DNA from: Gammaproteobacteria bacterium UBA2679
GTDB taxonomy: Bacteria; Pseudomonadota; Gammaproteobacteria; Pseudomonadales; Oleiphilaceae
Direction: 5' to 3'
Assembly (NCBI GenBank): GCA_002354735.1
Contig: DEMD01000003.1
Location: forward strand, 577,128 to 641,127
Length of the DNA stretch: 64,000 nucleotides
Numbering within the stretch: the stretch's first letter is position 1; the number at the start of each line of letters is the position of its first letter. Positions 17,955 to 27,387 of the stretch are shown here, piece by piece. Under the pieces are notes generated by a model. The model saw only the letters and a list, made by a program, of their open reading frames with translations, made no database searches and was not told the origin of the DNA. The position numbers and the translations under genes are program-made.

Positions 17955-18926
17955 TCAGTTTTGTTGAGAGGCAATTCTACCGCGATCATGTGTGGAGTCG
18001 AAATCGATGTCAGGCCCGGCCGGAATGATCTGCGTCGGGTTGATCATGGTATGGCTATAGTAATAATGGCGCTTGATATGGTCGAAATTGACTGTCTCGG
18101 AGACGCCAGGCCACTGGTAGAGCTCTCTGACATAGCCGGAGAGCGCAGGAAAGTCTTCCAAGCGCTGCCGGTTGCACTTGAAATGTCCGTGGTAGACCGC
18201 ATCAAACCGAATCAGGGTCGTGAAGAGCCGCCAATCCGCTTCGGTGATTTGGGAGCCTGCCAGATACCGTTGCCTGCAAAGCCTCGCTTCCACTCGATCG
18301 AGCGCAGCGAACAACGCAGCATAAGCGTCCTCATAGGCAGTCTGTTCGGTTGCAAAGCCGCAGCGATAGACGCCATTGTTGATGTGTTCGTAGACATCTG
18401 CATTTATGTCATCAATTTCAGCACGAAGAGCCGATGGATAGTAATCCGCATCATTTCCAGTAATTCCGTTAAATGCGGAATTGAACATGCGAATGATGTC
18501 AGCAGACTCATTGCTGACGATGCAATCCTGCGTCTTGTCCCATAAAACCGGCACCGTTACCCTGCCGGTATAATCGGACTTGTTACGGGTGTATAACTGA
18601 TGGAGATAATCCGCGGCATAAAGCTGGTCGCCCGTACTGCCTTCGGAGCGATTGAAGGTCCAGCCGGGCTTCAGCATATATGGGCTCACGATTGAAACGC
18701 CGATATGAGGCTCGAGCGCCTTCAGTTTTCTGAAAATGAGAGTCCGATGCGCCCAGGGGCAGGCCAGCGAAACGTAAAGATGGTAGCGAGCCGACTCTGC
18801 CGGAAAGTCTTTTCCCTCCCCTTCTACGCCTATCCAGTTTCTGAGCTGAGCGGCTTCGCGCTTGAAGACACCATCGCTTGTATCGTACCAGGTATCCTGC
18901 CACTGACCATTTTTCAGTAGTCCCAT
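17955..18926 (-). CDS. Glutathionyl-hydroquinone reductase (omega-class glutathione S-transferase)
   Basis: The 323-residue product matches the YqjG/PcpF-type family: an N-terminal extension with GQWQDTWYDTSDG, then the catalytic LACPWAHRTLIFRKL (Cys-Pro-Trp-Ala-His). IVSNESADIIRMFNSAF is the glutathione-binding Glu-Ser site, and the C-terminal all-helical domain follows. It removes glutathione from glutathionyl-hydroquinones using a second glutathione, in the cytoplasm. The ATG at 18926 has GGAG six bases upstream, better than the in-frame start 21 bases earlier. Confidence 0.93.
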   Translation of the reverse strand: MGLLKNGQWQDTWYDTSDGVFKREAAQLRNWIGVEGEGKDFPAESARYHLYVSLACPWAHRTLIFRKLKALEPHIGVSIVSPYMLKPGWTFNRSEGSTGDQLYAADYLHQLYTRNKSDYTGRVTVPVLWDKTQDCIVSNESADIIRMFNSAFNGITGNDADYYPSALRAEIDDINADVYEHINNGVYRCGFATEQTAYEDAYAALFAALDRVEARLCRQRYLAGSQITEADWRLFTTLIRFDAVYHGHFKCNRQRLEDFPALSGYVRELYQWPGVSETVNFDHIKRHYYYSHTMINPTQIIPAGPDIDFDSTHDRGRIASQQN

Positions 18927-18985
18927 TCGCCACTCCAATAGATGCAATGCAGTCTTCAGTTACGATCGTAAAGCGGGTTCGGGCC

Positions 18986-21610
18986 TTACAGGCGTACCAG
19001 CTCTGCATTACCTACGTAGCTGAACCGGCCGGGTGTGCAGGTCAAGAGGATGATCTGTGAGTGCTTGCCGCAGTGAGCCAGCGCAGCGCCCATCGTCTCC
19101 AGCCGACCAGGGTCTGAGAAGCCAAGCGCATCATCGATGATGACCGGGACGCCACCATGCCGGGAAACAATTTTCGCGGCTGCCAGTCGCGTGAGAATGC
19201 CAAGCTGCTCCTTCGCGCCCACGCTCAGACCATCGAAAGGTATCGTCCTGCCCCTGCGGGTGCAGCTCGACAGAGACCAGTCATCCGCCAGGGTGATTTC
19301 GAAATCAGCACCGAACACGATGCGCCCCAACGACTCGATGCCTTCCTTCAATGGTTGCAGATACGCTTTTCTCGTCGCGTTCCGGTGCCGATCGACACAC
19401 TCCCAAAGCCGCTGAACTGCGGCCGCTCGCCGTTTCACGCCCGCTACATATCGCTTGCGCTCGAGATGCTTCCGCTCTGCAAGATCGAGTTTCTCCTTGC
19501 GACCGTCCGCCTGCGCCTTGGCCAGTCGATCCTCCAGCACGGCAAGTCTGGTGGCTTGCTGCGCCAGATCCTTGCTGGCGCGATCACGGCTTGCCCTGGC
19601 ATTGACCAGCAAGGCTTCGACAGTTTCCACAGGTGACTCCGCAAGCTCCTGCTCCAGCCTCTCAAGCTTTAGCGCCAAGTCCGACGTTTCTCTTGTCCGT
19701 GCCTGCAAACGCTGTCGGAGGACCTCAACAGATTCCGAGCGCTCTGCTTCAGCAAGTTCAGCCTGACGCCGCTGTAGATCGTTATCGAGCCCCACCACCT
19801 CCTGTGAGGCGACACGTTGACTTGCATGGGCCTCCTCGAATCGGCTTCGCGCGTGTTCATACACAGCAAGGGCAGCTTCCACCGCCTGCTCAGCATCCTT
19901 GAACGCCTGGTCGAGTTCCTTGACCAGAAGTCTGGCCTTCGCATGATCATCGGGTATAGGCCGGTCACTGTTACGAGCTTGCAGATAATCCTCACACGCG
20001 AGTCGCATTTGCTCGAGACGTGCCTGCAGCTCAGCCTCGTCATCACTTCCCAACAATACTTTCCGTCTGTCGACCAGCATCTTGAGATTGGTGGCAGCCT
20101 GCTGACGCCTGGCTTCTGCTGCGAAGGCTTCTGCCAGGCTTTCCACGCCGCAGCGGTCGAGTGCTGCAGTCAGCAACTGCCGAGCCTGCGAAACTTTCTG
20201 TTCGAGCTCAGACGTGGATTGCGATGGCCTGATCCTGAAGTCAGCCACGCCGGGAATGGATATGACCATTTCAGCTATGGCACGACGCGATTCGGAGGAG
20301 CCCTGCAATAGGTTCACTGATTTCCCATCCACCTCCAGGGTGAGGTTCTTTCGCGCCGACCACTCAACAACGGTGGTGGCGAGATCACGTTGGCCGATCG
20401 CTACCTGCAGTTGGCTCTCACTCTTCTGAAGGGCGTCCAATCGTGTGGCATCGGTTTTGATGCCTGCCAGGACAGCCCGATCCGCCGCCAATTGTTCACT
20501 CAAGCTGCGACATTGATCGAGCCGTTGCTGCTCACGCTCGAGTATCGCCACCCGTTCGAGATGCTGCTGGTCGGCCCGTGCGGATTCAAGATGAGCCAGC
20601 GTCTGCAGGCGCTCGTTCTTCAAGCTCTGAAGGTTGAGCGCTGCCGCGTCTCGCTCGGACTGCAGGCTTTCGAGCTCGGTGAGAAAACGCTCCAGGTCTC
20701 GCCGCTTCTGATCCAGTAGCTCGTGGTCGTTTCGACACTGTGCAGCGAACCGCTCGCGCCGAGAAACTTCATCCTGCACGGCTTGCCAGAGCTGTCTTGC
20801 GGTCTCCAGTGCATCACGGGTGCCCCTGACCTGCTGCTCGATCGAGCTGATGACCTTCCACTCAGCTTCGCGTTGCGCCAATGTCAGCTGCAACTCCGGA
20901 CCGACTTTTTCCAGGCGCTGTACTTCAGCAAGGCAGCGCTCGTATTCAGCGGTATCTGTCACGATGTCATTCAATTGCGCGATGGCATCTGCAACAGCAG
21001 CCTCGAGTTCTGCGATCTCGGTATCTAGACGGCTGAATTTCGGCTTGCCGGTCTTCAGCGAAAAGTACTGCTCATATTCGGCCTGTACCCGCTCGTACAG
21101 ACCCGCGTCATCCTGCTCATTCGCTGCGCTGCCAACCGCTGCATCCAGCGCTCTGGCAAGACCCGCCGACTCGGAAAGACCAGCCGCTCGGATTTCCTTG
21201 CCTTGCTCTACGAGTAGTGCATGCCACAGACTCGTGTCTATCGTGGAAGACAGCATCTGCTCAGCAAGCTCGTGCGCCTCGCGCCCGGTATACTGCGCGG
21301 GCTCAGGCTTGAGTATCCGCAGCGTGGTTTGGCTTTTCCGGTTGTAAGTCTTGCTGTAAACGAAATGGTAATCACCGGTCACGACCTCGGCCTCGACCCG
21401 GCTACCAACATCCTCGCCCACCGGCTGAATCGCCTTCACGCTCTTCTTGTTCGATGAATCAAGCTCAGCGAAGAGTGTCCGGAGAGCCTCTACCAAAGTC
21501 GATTTACCAATCTCATTGGGCCCCTCTATGAGCGTGACGCCGTCTGAGAATGTGATATCCCTGACGGCGACGCCGCGCCAGTTCTCGAGCGAAAGCCTGA
21601 GTAGTCTCAT
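18986..21610 (-). CDS. SMC-like ATPase, YhaN/SbcC-type
   Basis: The 874-residue product has an N-terminal Walker A loop (IEGPNEIGKSTLVEAL, about residues 29-44), a long coiled-coil middle rich in Glu/Arg/Leu, and a C-terminal half-site. That half-site has an ABC signature region (GLSVGAKEQLGIL) and Walker B (VPVIIDDALGFSD). This is the arrangement of Rad50/SbcC-type DNA repair ATPases. No CxxC zinc hook is visible in the coiled coil, and the protein is shorter than SbcC, which favours the YhaN subgroup. It starts 4 bases inside the upstream nuclease gene (ATGA), so the two subunits are co-translated. It probably acts on DNA ends together with that nuclease. Confidence 0.87.
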   Translation of the reverse strand: MRLLRLSLENWRGVAVRDITFSDGVTLIEGPNEIGKSTLVEALRTLFAELDSSNKKSVKAIQPVGEDVGSRVEAEVVTGDYHFVYSKTYNRKSQTTLRILKPEPAQYTGREAHELAEQMLSSTIDTSLWHALLVEQGKEIRAAGLSESAGLARALDAAVGSAANEQDDAGLYERVQAEYEQYFSLKTGKPKFSRLDTEIAELEAAVADAIAQLNDIVTDTAEYERCLAEVQRLEKVGPELQLTLAQREAEWKVISSIEQQVRGTRDALETARQLWQAVQDEVSRRERFAAQCRNDHELLDQKRRDLERFLTELESLQSERDAAALNLQSLKNERLQTLAHLESARADQQHLERVAILEREQQRLDQCRSLSEQLAADRAVLAGIKTDATRLDALQKSESQLQVAIGQRDLATTVVEWSARKNLTLEVDGKSVNLLQGSSESRRAIAEMVISIPGVADFRIRPSQSTSELEQKVSQARQLLTAALDRCGVESLAEAFAAEARRQQAATNLKMLVDRRKVLLGSDDEAELQARLEQMRLACEDYLQARNSDRPIPDDHAKARLLVKELDQAFKDAEQAVEAALAVYEHARSRFEEAHASQRVASQEVVGLDNDLQRRQAELAEAERSESVEVLRQRLQARTRETSDLALKLERLEQELAESPVETVEALLVNARASRDRASKDLAQQATRLAVLEDRLAKAQADGRKEKLDLAERKHLERKRYVAGVKRRAAAVQRLWECVDRHRNATRKAYLQPLKEGIESLGRIVFGADFEITLADDWSLSSCTRRGRTIPFDGLSVGAKEQLGILTRLAAAKIVSRHGGVPVIIDDALGFSDPGRLETMGAALAHCGKHSQIILLTCTPGRFSYVGNAELVRL

Positions 21611-22755
21611 TGGCTTGCATCCCCTGTCTGGCTAACAACAAGACGGTAAAAGAGACGGAGAGCATCTTCGGCAACAGGATCTTTAACCGCCTCAGCCTGC
21701 AGCTTCTCCCATGCCTGGCGCGCATAACCGCTGAGCGCAAGACTGTCCTCATCAAGACTGTCGGGAATAATGGTCAAATTGGACGTGCGCTCGCGCCTGC
21801 GCAGGCTCGCAAAGAGTTCGGCCTGGGTAGAAAGAAGCTGATCAAGCTCTGCTGCACAACGAAGGCTGATGCTGCCGGTGAGGCCAATCTTGAGCGCTGT
21901 TCGGTCTTTCGCCTTGATACTGGCGATCCAGTCAGCAAGTTGTCGAAGATCCTCTGGACCATTCAGATGCCTTTGCTCCGCCAGGAAATGCCAATCCCCA
22001 ACCTCAAGCGGAGTCGTCTTGCATCCTGCTTCATCGAGCTCGACGAGAAGCGCCTTGTTGGGATCTACCTCATCAAAGGCTGTAGCGACAGGCGCTCCGC
22101 AGTACCAGACCCGTCCGCTGCCTCCGACGCTGGTGACAGAGTGCCGGTCGCCAAGGGCAAGGTAATGAATCCGACCATCGTGCACGGCAGCCTCTACTGT
22201 GGCGAGATCGATGATCTCCGGTCTCGTGGCATCAGGCGCGAGAACGTCCACCTGCCCATGAGCAACCGCAACGCGAAGCTTGGAGCTCGTGGGTGTCAAT
22301 GCCGTCAGCAGCCGTGCACAAAGGTCTGAACTCGGATGCTTGGTTCGCCATGGCGCTCCGACAATTTCAACACCGGCAATACCCGGCACCTCAATGGGCT
22401 CACTGTTCCTGATGACGACAATGTGTGGCGCGGCCGCCATGAATTCGGCTGTTGAAAAGATGGACGTACCGTCCAGCGGGTCGTGGTTACCCGGTAGAAG
22501 AAAAACCGGCACAGGCAATGATTTCATGGCCTCTATGGCCCTGAGGACAGTCGCGCGAGACAACTGATTGGACTCGAAAACATCACCGGCCACAACAATA
22601 AAGTCGGCCCGATGACGCGTTGCGAGCGCGCCCAGCCGTTCAATAGCATCGATTCTGGCCTGACTGAAGCGTGCCGCAGCCTCGTCGCTCATGAAGGCGC
22701 GGGTCATACCCAGTTGCCAGTCGGACGAGTGAATGAAACGGGCGGTCCTGTGCAT
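21607..22755 (-). CDS. Metallophosphoesterase DNA repair exonuclease, YhaO/SbcD-like
   Basis: The 382-residue product has calcineurin-type phosphoesterase motifs: FIHSSDWQLG at the start, FIVVAGDVFE, VFLLPGNHDPLDG, VAVAHGQVD and LALGDRHS. In the first motif the usual His after Asp-Trp is Gln (DWQLG), a variation also known in this subfamily. It is the Mre11/SbcD-like nuclease partner of the ATPase gene downstream, with which it overlaps by 4 bases. CAGGAG lies a few bases before the ATG. It is predicted to trim double-stranded DNA ends in the cytoplasm. Confidence 0.87.
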   Translation of the reverse strand: MHRTARFIHSSDWQLGMTRAFMSDEAAARFSQARIDAIERLGALATRHRADFIVVAGDVFESNQLSRATVLRAIEAMKSLPVPVFLLPGNHDPLDGTSIFSTAEFMAAAPHIVVIRNSEPIEVPGIAGVEIVGAPWRTKHPSSDLCARLLTALTPTSSKLRVAVAHGQVDVLAPDATRPEIIDLATVEAAVHDGRIHYLALGDRHSVTSVGGSGRVWYCGAPVATAFDEVDPNKALLVELDEAGCKTTPLEVGDWHFLAEQRHLNGPEDLRQLADWIASIKAKDRTALKIGLTGSISLRCAAELDQLLSTQAELFASLRRRERTSNLTIIPDSLDEDSLALSGYARQAWEKLQAEAVKDPVAEDALRLFYRLVVSQTGDASQ

Positions 22756-22819
22756 GATACTCCTGTGTAGGCTGCTCTCAGATCAGCTCAGGTTGACAGC
22801 TGACCGACGCAGAGGCAAA

Positions 22820-23869
22820 TCAGCATCCGCCTCCGCTCTGGGACTGCATGTTCAGGCCGATCTGATCGAAGAAATTGGCGCCATCAGGGAAGGTCAGTTT
22901 GACCTTGGTGCCTTTCTGAATTCGGCCATCGATCTGCGTCCCGTCGAGCTCTACGAAGCTATATTTATTCGAGAGCGTGGTACACACTATTTCGCCGCTC
23001 GTGATCGCGAACTCCTCGTCTACTCCCGCTATATTCTGCACTTCGATAAACTCAGCCATGACACCAGCAACGGCGCCAGAGGAAGGGCTAATCGATGTGC
23101 GGAAGTAATACTTGTTGTTCACCTCGTCCCTGTGAGCCATAACTACTGAACCGGAGGCGGCCATCAGGCTCTTCACACGATAACTCTCCGCCTTCATCGT
23201 CTTGTTGAGCGTATCTGAAAACAGGTTCTGCGCCTGCGTGACATTGATCTCTGGGCACCCGCTATAAGTCGCGGGCAGTGTCAGGGAATCGGTACCGCTA
23301 AAGGCTACAGTCTCGATTTTCTGAACAGGATTCACTGAATAGAAATTGAGACCGCCTTCCACTAAGGCCTTATGGGTACACTCAGCCGGTCCCTTGACGA
23401 ACTTGCCTTTCTTGAAATCGTAGTTGAGTGGTTCGGGGTCGTAGCTCGTAGTGATGGTTGCCGTGGTCAGCTCGCCTGAGATGGCCAGATTAGCTGCTTT
23501 CGGAGACGTATATTCAGACTTGCCCTCCATCTCGATGCGTTTGAATTCGTCCTCGAGCTTGGTTCGGAGCTGTCGCTCAATTCTTACGCGCTCAGCGCCA
23601 CTCTCGGTAATGATACGTCCTAGTGTACCGAAGAGGGTCTTGTGCAGATTGGGAGCAAGCGTTGAGTCGTAGTCACTCTTGATATCGGTAACGATAACCC
23701 TGAACGTATCGTTCTCGAGGACCTCAGCGCCAGGCGCCCCCTCCAGCTCTACGATCGGCATCATCTGCACAGCGACCTTGTCGCCTCTCATGGTCTTGCA
23801 ACCACCAAGACTACTGATAATTGCAAGCCCGAGTGCAGTGTAAAGCACTGAATATGGAGTCAGTTTCAT
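22820..23869 (-). CDS. Lipoprotein of unknown function (last gene of the MCE cluster)
   Basis: The 349-residue product has a lipoprotein signal with lipobox ISSLGGC. It then has a domain with a long amphipathic helix rich in Arg/Glu (RVRIERQLRTKLEDEFKRIE) flanked by strands (TFRVIVTDIKSDYD and LAISGELTTATITT). That order of strand, helix and strand recalls CsgG/LpoB/TolB-N-type lipoproteins, but this is a weak shape argument. The C-terminal part ends in a Cys (GGGC). It lies 25 bases after the LPP20-type lipoprotein gene on the same strand, so it is probably the last cistron of the sigma/MCE operon. The ATG at 23869 has GAAGGGA just upstream and avoids a 57-residue non-signal extension. Confidence 0.75.
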   Translation of the reverse strand: MKLTPYSVLYTALGLAIISSLGGCKTMRGDKVAVQMMPIVELEGAPGAEVLENDTFRVIVTDIKSDYDSTLAPNLHKTLFGTLGRIITESGAERVRIERQLRTKLEDEFKRIEMEGKSEYTSPKAANLAISGELTTATITTSYDPEPLNYDFKKGKFVKGPAECTHKALVEGGLNFYSVNPVQKIETVAFSGTDSLTLPATYSGCPEINVTQAQNLFSDTLNKTMKAESYRVKSLMAASGSVVMAHRDEVNNKYYFRTSISPSSGAVAGVMAEFIEVQNIAGVDEEFAITSGEIVCTTLSNKYSFVELDGTQIDGRIQKGTKVKLTFPDGANFFDQIGLNMQSQSGGGC

Positions 23870-23894
23870 AGTCCCTTCCTTCTTGATGTATTCC

Positions 23895-24968
23895 CTAAAG
23901 TCCCAAGGATTGCAGAAGCCCCTGCTCGGAAAAAGCTTGTGCAAGTTTGTGGTTGGCCTGTTCCAATGCGGCCTGCTTACTCGTTCTGGAAGCACCCGAC
24001 ACAAGGTGGTTCGAAGTCGCGATAACCGCACCGTTCTCATCTATGGCCTGAATGTCGACCAATAGCTTGACCATCTGGTCACCGAAAACTTCCTGATAAG
24101 TCGCATCACTGCTGATAGCGATCACCGACTTGCCCTGTCGGCTGCTGCCCTGCTCCAACGTCAACTTGCTTTCACTCAGCTGCCCTTTGAGCTGATTCGC
24201 AAATACCGTGGTGTCGCGGTCATGCTCCAGCCGGATGCGCAGCGATTGCTTCGCCGCATCCAGCATTTGTTGCCGCTGCCTGGCCGATGCATTCAGTGAG
24301 CTGAAATCAAGCCCAGGGCTGAGCGCCTTCAGTGTCAACTGATACTGTTGTGCCTGTTCAAGTTTGGTCTGCAAATCCGGCATCCATCGAACCTTGGCCA
24401 GCGAGGTCCGCTTGGCGAAATCCGAGAAATCGGCTGTGAGCTCCGCTTCCAGCTGCGAACTCTTGGCATTCAGCCGATTAGCCATGGTGTTTTTGTCTAC
24501 CTTGACCAGCACCCAATAACGGCCACCTTGCACCGCCGTTTCCATCACTTCGAAATCACTGAACTCCGTACTGGCCACCGTAGCCTGTATATCCTCCTGC
24601 AGCGACTCGCTTGTCTGGCCGGCCTTCATGCTCAGGCTTGTGGCCGTTTCTGCCTGGATCACGGTGCCAAGCTTACCGGCAATTTCTGCTAAAGCCGCTT
24701 TCTTGGCCTGATCCAGGGTCGAGCGCTCCCCGACTCCGTACATGGCCGCCGCAGTGTCCACCGGTGGCGCGAGGACCCACTGCGGCACTTCGTCTGTCTG
24801 CACCGGTTGTGTGACCAGGGTGCTCTGACTGTTGAGCGAGTTTGCCGACGGATACACCGGCGGCACAGTCTTACACCCGGCAATAGTGGCTGACAGCATC
24901 AGCGACAGTAGCGAAAGCCGTATCGGCAGAGGAAATAACAACGGTAACACCAACGTTTTACTGGTCAT
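23895..24968 (-). CDS. LPP20-type lipoprotein
   Basis: The 357-residue product has a long hydrophobic signal with lipobox TIAGC. Its LPP20-type core follows the pattern QWVLAPP, MYGVGERSTLDQAKKAALAE, then LGTVIQAETATSLSM. A coil-rich region and a C-terminal beta region with a second repeat of small residues follow. LPP20 proteins include flagellar FlgP-like and Helicobacter lipoproteins and are usually outer-membrane-associated. The start at 24968 overlaps the end of the MlaD gene by 11 bases, so it belongs to the MCE operon. A start 15 bases upstream is also possible. Confidence 0.75.
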   Translation of the reverse strand: MTSKTLVLPLLFPLPIRLSLLSLMLSATIAGCKTVPPVYPSANSLNSQSTLVTQPVQTDEVPQWVLAPPVDTAAAMYGVGERSTLDQAKKAALAEIAGKLGTVIQAETATSLSMKAGQTSESLQEDIQATVASTEFSDFEVMETAVQGGRYWVLVKVDKNTMANRLNAKSSQLEAELTADFSDFAKRTSLAKVRWMPDLQTKLEQAQQYQLTLKALSPGLDFSSLNASARQRQQMLDAAKQSLRIRLEHDRDTTVFANQLKGQLSESKLTLEQGSSRQGKSVIAISSDATYQEVFGDQMVKLLVDIQAIDENGAVIATSNHLVSGASRTSKQAALEQANHKLAQAFSEQGLLQSLGL

Positions 24969-25962
24969 TTGATCGAGATCCATTCGTCATGTCAGCAGTG
25001 ACCTCCCGCGAGTCATACAGCGACTCGTCAGAGAGCATGCGGTGATGAAGCAATTCTGTACCCTCGGCACCACCTTCGCTGCGAAGCAACCAGTGGTTAG
25101 ACACCTGCCCGGTCAGCTTGTTCAGCGTCAGCATGGTCTGGTTTGCCGAGCTGAGAACACCAGGCATGGCGTCCAGGGTCGGCTGCAAGGCCAGCATCGA
25201 CTGCTCGGCACCTCGCATGAAACGGTCAGAGGTTTCCATCAGCGTAGTAGCGGGTGCAGCAAAATTATTGATGGCGATATCAAGGTTATCGAGACTGCTG
25301 TCGAACGAGCCCAGCGTATGATCGACCGACTTCAGCAGTTGGGGAATTTCCTCTGCGATGACTACCAGCTCGCCAGTGAACGCAGACATATTGGCCAAAG
25401 CGGCCGCAACCTCATTCTGCTGCGCCGCAAGATTGGAAGTAATCGTCTCAAGGTTGCCCACTATGGTCTGGATCTGCAGCGCCAGCTCTTCGAGCTTCAT
25501 CTCATCCATGATCTGATCGATACTCTTGGGCTCAACGATGGCGATCGAGCCCCCGTTTTCCAGGAGCTGATCCGATGTGCCCGGAATGAGCTCAAGGCTA
25601 GAGCCCGACAGCACTGTCTCCAGACCAAGCGCACTGCTGACCTGTAGACGGCTATCGACCTTGAGCAGCTGGGCATACTGATCGTCTATAAGCGTATCGA
25701 TCTCGACTCGGGCATCTTTGCGGAGACGCACGTCACCGACCTGGCCGATCGTGACACCCGATAGCTCGATGAGGGTCCCGGTTTTGACACCGAAGGAATT
25801 CGAGAGCAGCGACTCGAGTTTGATCCAGCCAAGTTTCTGGTTCTGCGCATAGGTCTGCTGCAACAACAGATAGAGCGCAATTCCGCAGGCCAACACGATA
25901 AAGAAGCCAAGCGTACGGTCCTGCCTTCGCAGCTCCTCTACCGCGTCCGTTCTCGCTGTCAT
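24958..25962 (-). CDS. MlaD/MCE domain protein
   Basis: The 334-residue product has an N-terminal transmembrane anchor (FFIVLACGIALYLLLQQT, about residues 20-37). One MCE domain follows (about residues 50-125; GVKTGTLIELSGVTIGQVGD is characteristic) and then a long helical C-terminal region with a predicted coiled coil. MCE proteins form hexameric rings or tubes in the periplasm and carry lipids between membranes, powered by an MlaE/MlaF-type ABC pair. Its start overlaps the end of the degenerate ABC gene by 4 bases. The cargo is not known. In contrast to the standard Mla locus, no mlaC or mlaB gene is seen here. Confidence 0.9.
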   Translation of the reverse strand: MTARTDAVEELRRQDRTLGFFIVLACGIALYLLLQQTYAQNQKLGWIKLESLLSNSFGVKTGTLIELSGVTIGQVGDVRLRKDARVEIDTLIDDQYAQLLKVDSRLQVSSALGLETVLSGSSLELIPGTSDQLLENGGSIAIVEPKSIDQIMDEMKLEELALQIQTIVGNLETITSNLAAQQNEVAAALANMSAFTGELVVIAEEIPQLLKSVDHTLGSFDSSLDNLDIAINNFAAPATTLMETSDRFMRGAEQSMLALQPTLDAMPGVLSSANQTMLTLNKLTGQVSNHWLLRSEGGAEGTELLHHRMLSDESLYDSREVTADMTNGSRSNDQ

Positions 25963-26609
25963 GACCGCTGCACCAATGCTCGATCGCGGATGAGCAGGTG
26001 ATGGTCTGCGAAGTCGTCCTCGTCGCCCGAAGTCGTGACCATGACAATGGTTTTGTTTCTGGCAGCCTGTTCCTGCAGCTGCGCGACTATTCTGCTGTAC
26101 ATAAAATGCGACATCCCTGTCTGAAGTTCGTCAATAAGCAGCACGTCTGCATCGATGGCAAAGGCACGCGCCAGGTTCACCAGCCTCTGCTGGACATCGT
26201 TGAGCTCATGCGGCTCTGCATGAATCAGGTGATCTATCCCCAGTTGCGCCATCGCCTGCTGGACCCGCATCTGGACCTCGTCCTCATCACAGATACCGTG
26301 GTAGCGCAGTGGAATGGCGATGTTGTTGTACACACTGAACAAACTCACGAGGCCACCGGCTTCGAAGCAGTAGCTGAGGGTTCTGAAGCGGGTCCCTGCA
26401 GCCATGTGCTCGACAGGCTGCATCTGCCAGCTTACAGCCCCAGCATGAGGGCTAATGATGCCTGCACAACACTTGAGAAGGGTCGAGCTGCCGTCGAGTA
26501 CGCCGCCCTTCCTGATACTTGTAATCCTGCCGGCTTCGAACTCGTAGTTCACACGCCTGAACAGGAGGTTTGCTCCAGAACCTAGCTGGACATCCTTTAG
26601 CGCCAGCAT
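25959..26609 (-). CDS. Degenerate MlaF-like ABC protein
   Basis: The 216-residue product has the order of an ABC nucleotide-binding domain, but its catalytic motifs are changed. The P-loop region reads RKGGVLDGSSTLLKCC (residues 33-48), with Ser 41 where Lys should be. The Q-loop Gln is Glu 83 (SYCFEAGG). The signature LSGGQ is LNDVQ (136-140), and the switch-loop His is lost (VTTSGDED). Walker B (VLLIDEL, Asp 160 and Glu 161) is kept. It should not hydrolyse ATP normally. It sits directly between the MlaE and MlaD genes, with MlaE ending one base before its ATG. Either it is a regulatory or structural subunit or the true ATPase is encoded elsewhere. The start is ATG at 26609. Confidence 0.8.
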   Translation of the reverse strand: MLALKDVQLGSGANLLFRRVNYEFEAGRITSIRKGGVLDGSSTLLKCCAGIISPHAGAVSWQMQPVEHMAAGTRFRTLSYCFEAGGLVSLFSVYNNIAIPLRYHGICDEDEVQMRVQQAMAQLGIDHLIHAEPHELNDVQQRLVNLARAFAIDADVLLIDELQTGMSHFMYSRIVAQLQEQAARNKTIVMVTTSGDEDDFADHHLLIRDRALVQRS

Positions 26610-26610
26610 C

Positions 26611-27387
26611 TCAGTAAACCAGCACCGATAAACCAATGCTGATGCAGAAGTAGGCAATCAGCAGCGCAGTTGTACTACTCGAAATGGCTCGGGAGATATC
26701 GGTAAAGCGACTACCCACGCGCCAGCCGGAATGCAGACTGACGAGGGCGATTACCACACCGCCCAGCATCGCTTTCAACGCCGTTACCAAAAGCTCGCCC
26801 CCGGTAAGGCGATCCGTGACGGCATAAATCAGCTGGCTGAGCGTCCAGCCGGAGTCCGCAAGAAAATAGAGATAGGCCCAGGCTGAAATCAGGCAGACAA
26901 AATTGAAGTAGACCAGCATCAGTAACAGGGAAATCGGAAATGCGAAGAACACCGGCAGGATGAACAGGAAAACCGGGTCGATGCCTTGTGCCCTCAACAC
27001 GTCAAACTCATTGTTGAGCCGAAGGTAGCCGATTTCTGCCGTCGCCGCCGTTGCCGAGCGCGCGATGAGGATAATTCCTGAAAGCATCGGGGCGAGCTCT
27101 CGAACTACGACAACGACAAAGAGATCTGCGGCATTGCCAATTTTAGGCATGTAACCCAGGAGTTGATTGGCAAGTCCTATACCGAGCAGTACTGCGATTG
27201 CGCAGTTGACATAGGCTGCCCTGAAGCCGGTGTTGTAAAGCTGTCGGCGGAAATGATTCAGGAAAACCTGCCGTCGAGCTTTGACACTGAGCTTGGGTAA
27301 CTGCTTGAGTGTCAGCGCAAAGAGCCCGAGCACGTCTCCGAAGAAGCCAATGGTTCTGCGAGTATGACTACCAACTGCCTCAATCAT
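26611..27387 (-). CDS. MlaE-type ABC permease
   Basis: The 258-residue product has the six or so transmembrane segments and the conserved block LAPMLSGIILIARSATAATA, the hallmark EAPxL/GxxxxxR region of the MlaE family. The short motif NNEFDVLRAQGIDP also matches MlaE proteins. It is the inner-membrane permease that works with an MCE protein and an ATPase to move lipids. The ATG at 27387 overlaps the stop of the preceding lipoprotein gene (TGATG), and a GTG three bases earlier is possible. One base separates its stop from the next ATG, so the whole block is one operon. Confidence 0.92.
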   Translation of the reverse strand: MIEAVGSHTRRTIGFFGDVLGLFALTLKQLPKLSVKARRQVFLNHFRRQLYNTGFRAAYVNCAIAVLLGIGLANQLLGYMPKIGNAADLFVVVVVRELAPMLSGIILIARSATAATAEIGYLRLNNEFDVLRAQGIDPVFLFILPVFFAFPISLLLMLVYFNFVCLISAWAYLYFLADSGWTLSQLIYAVTDRLTGGELLVTALKAMLGGVVIALVSLHSGWRVGSRFTDISRAISSSTTALLIAYFCISIGLSVLVY

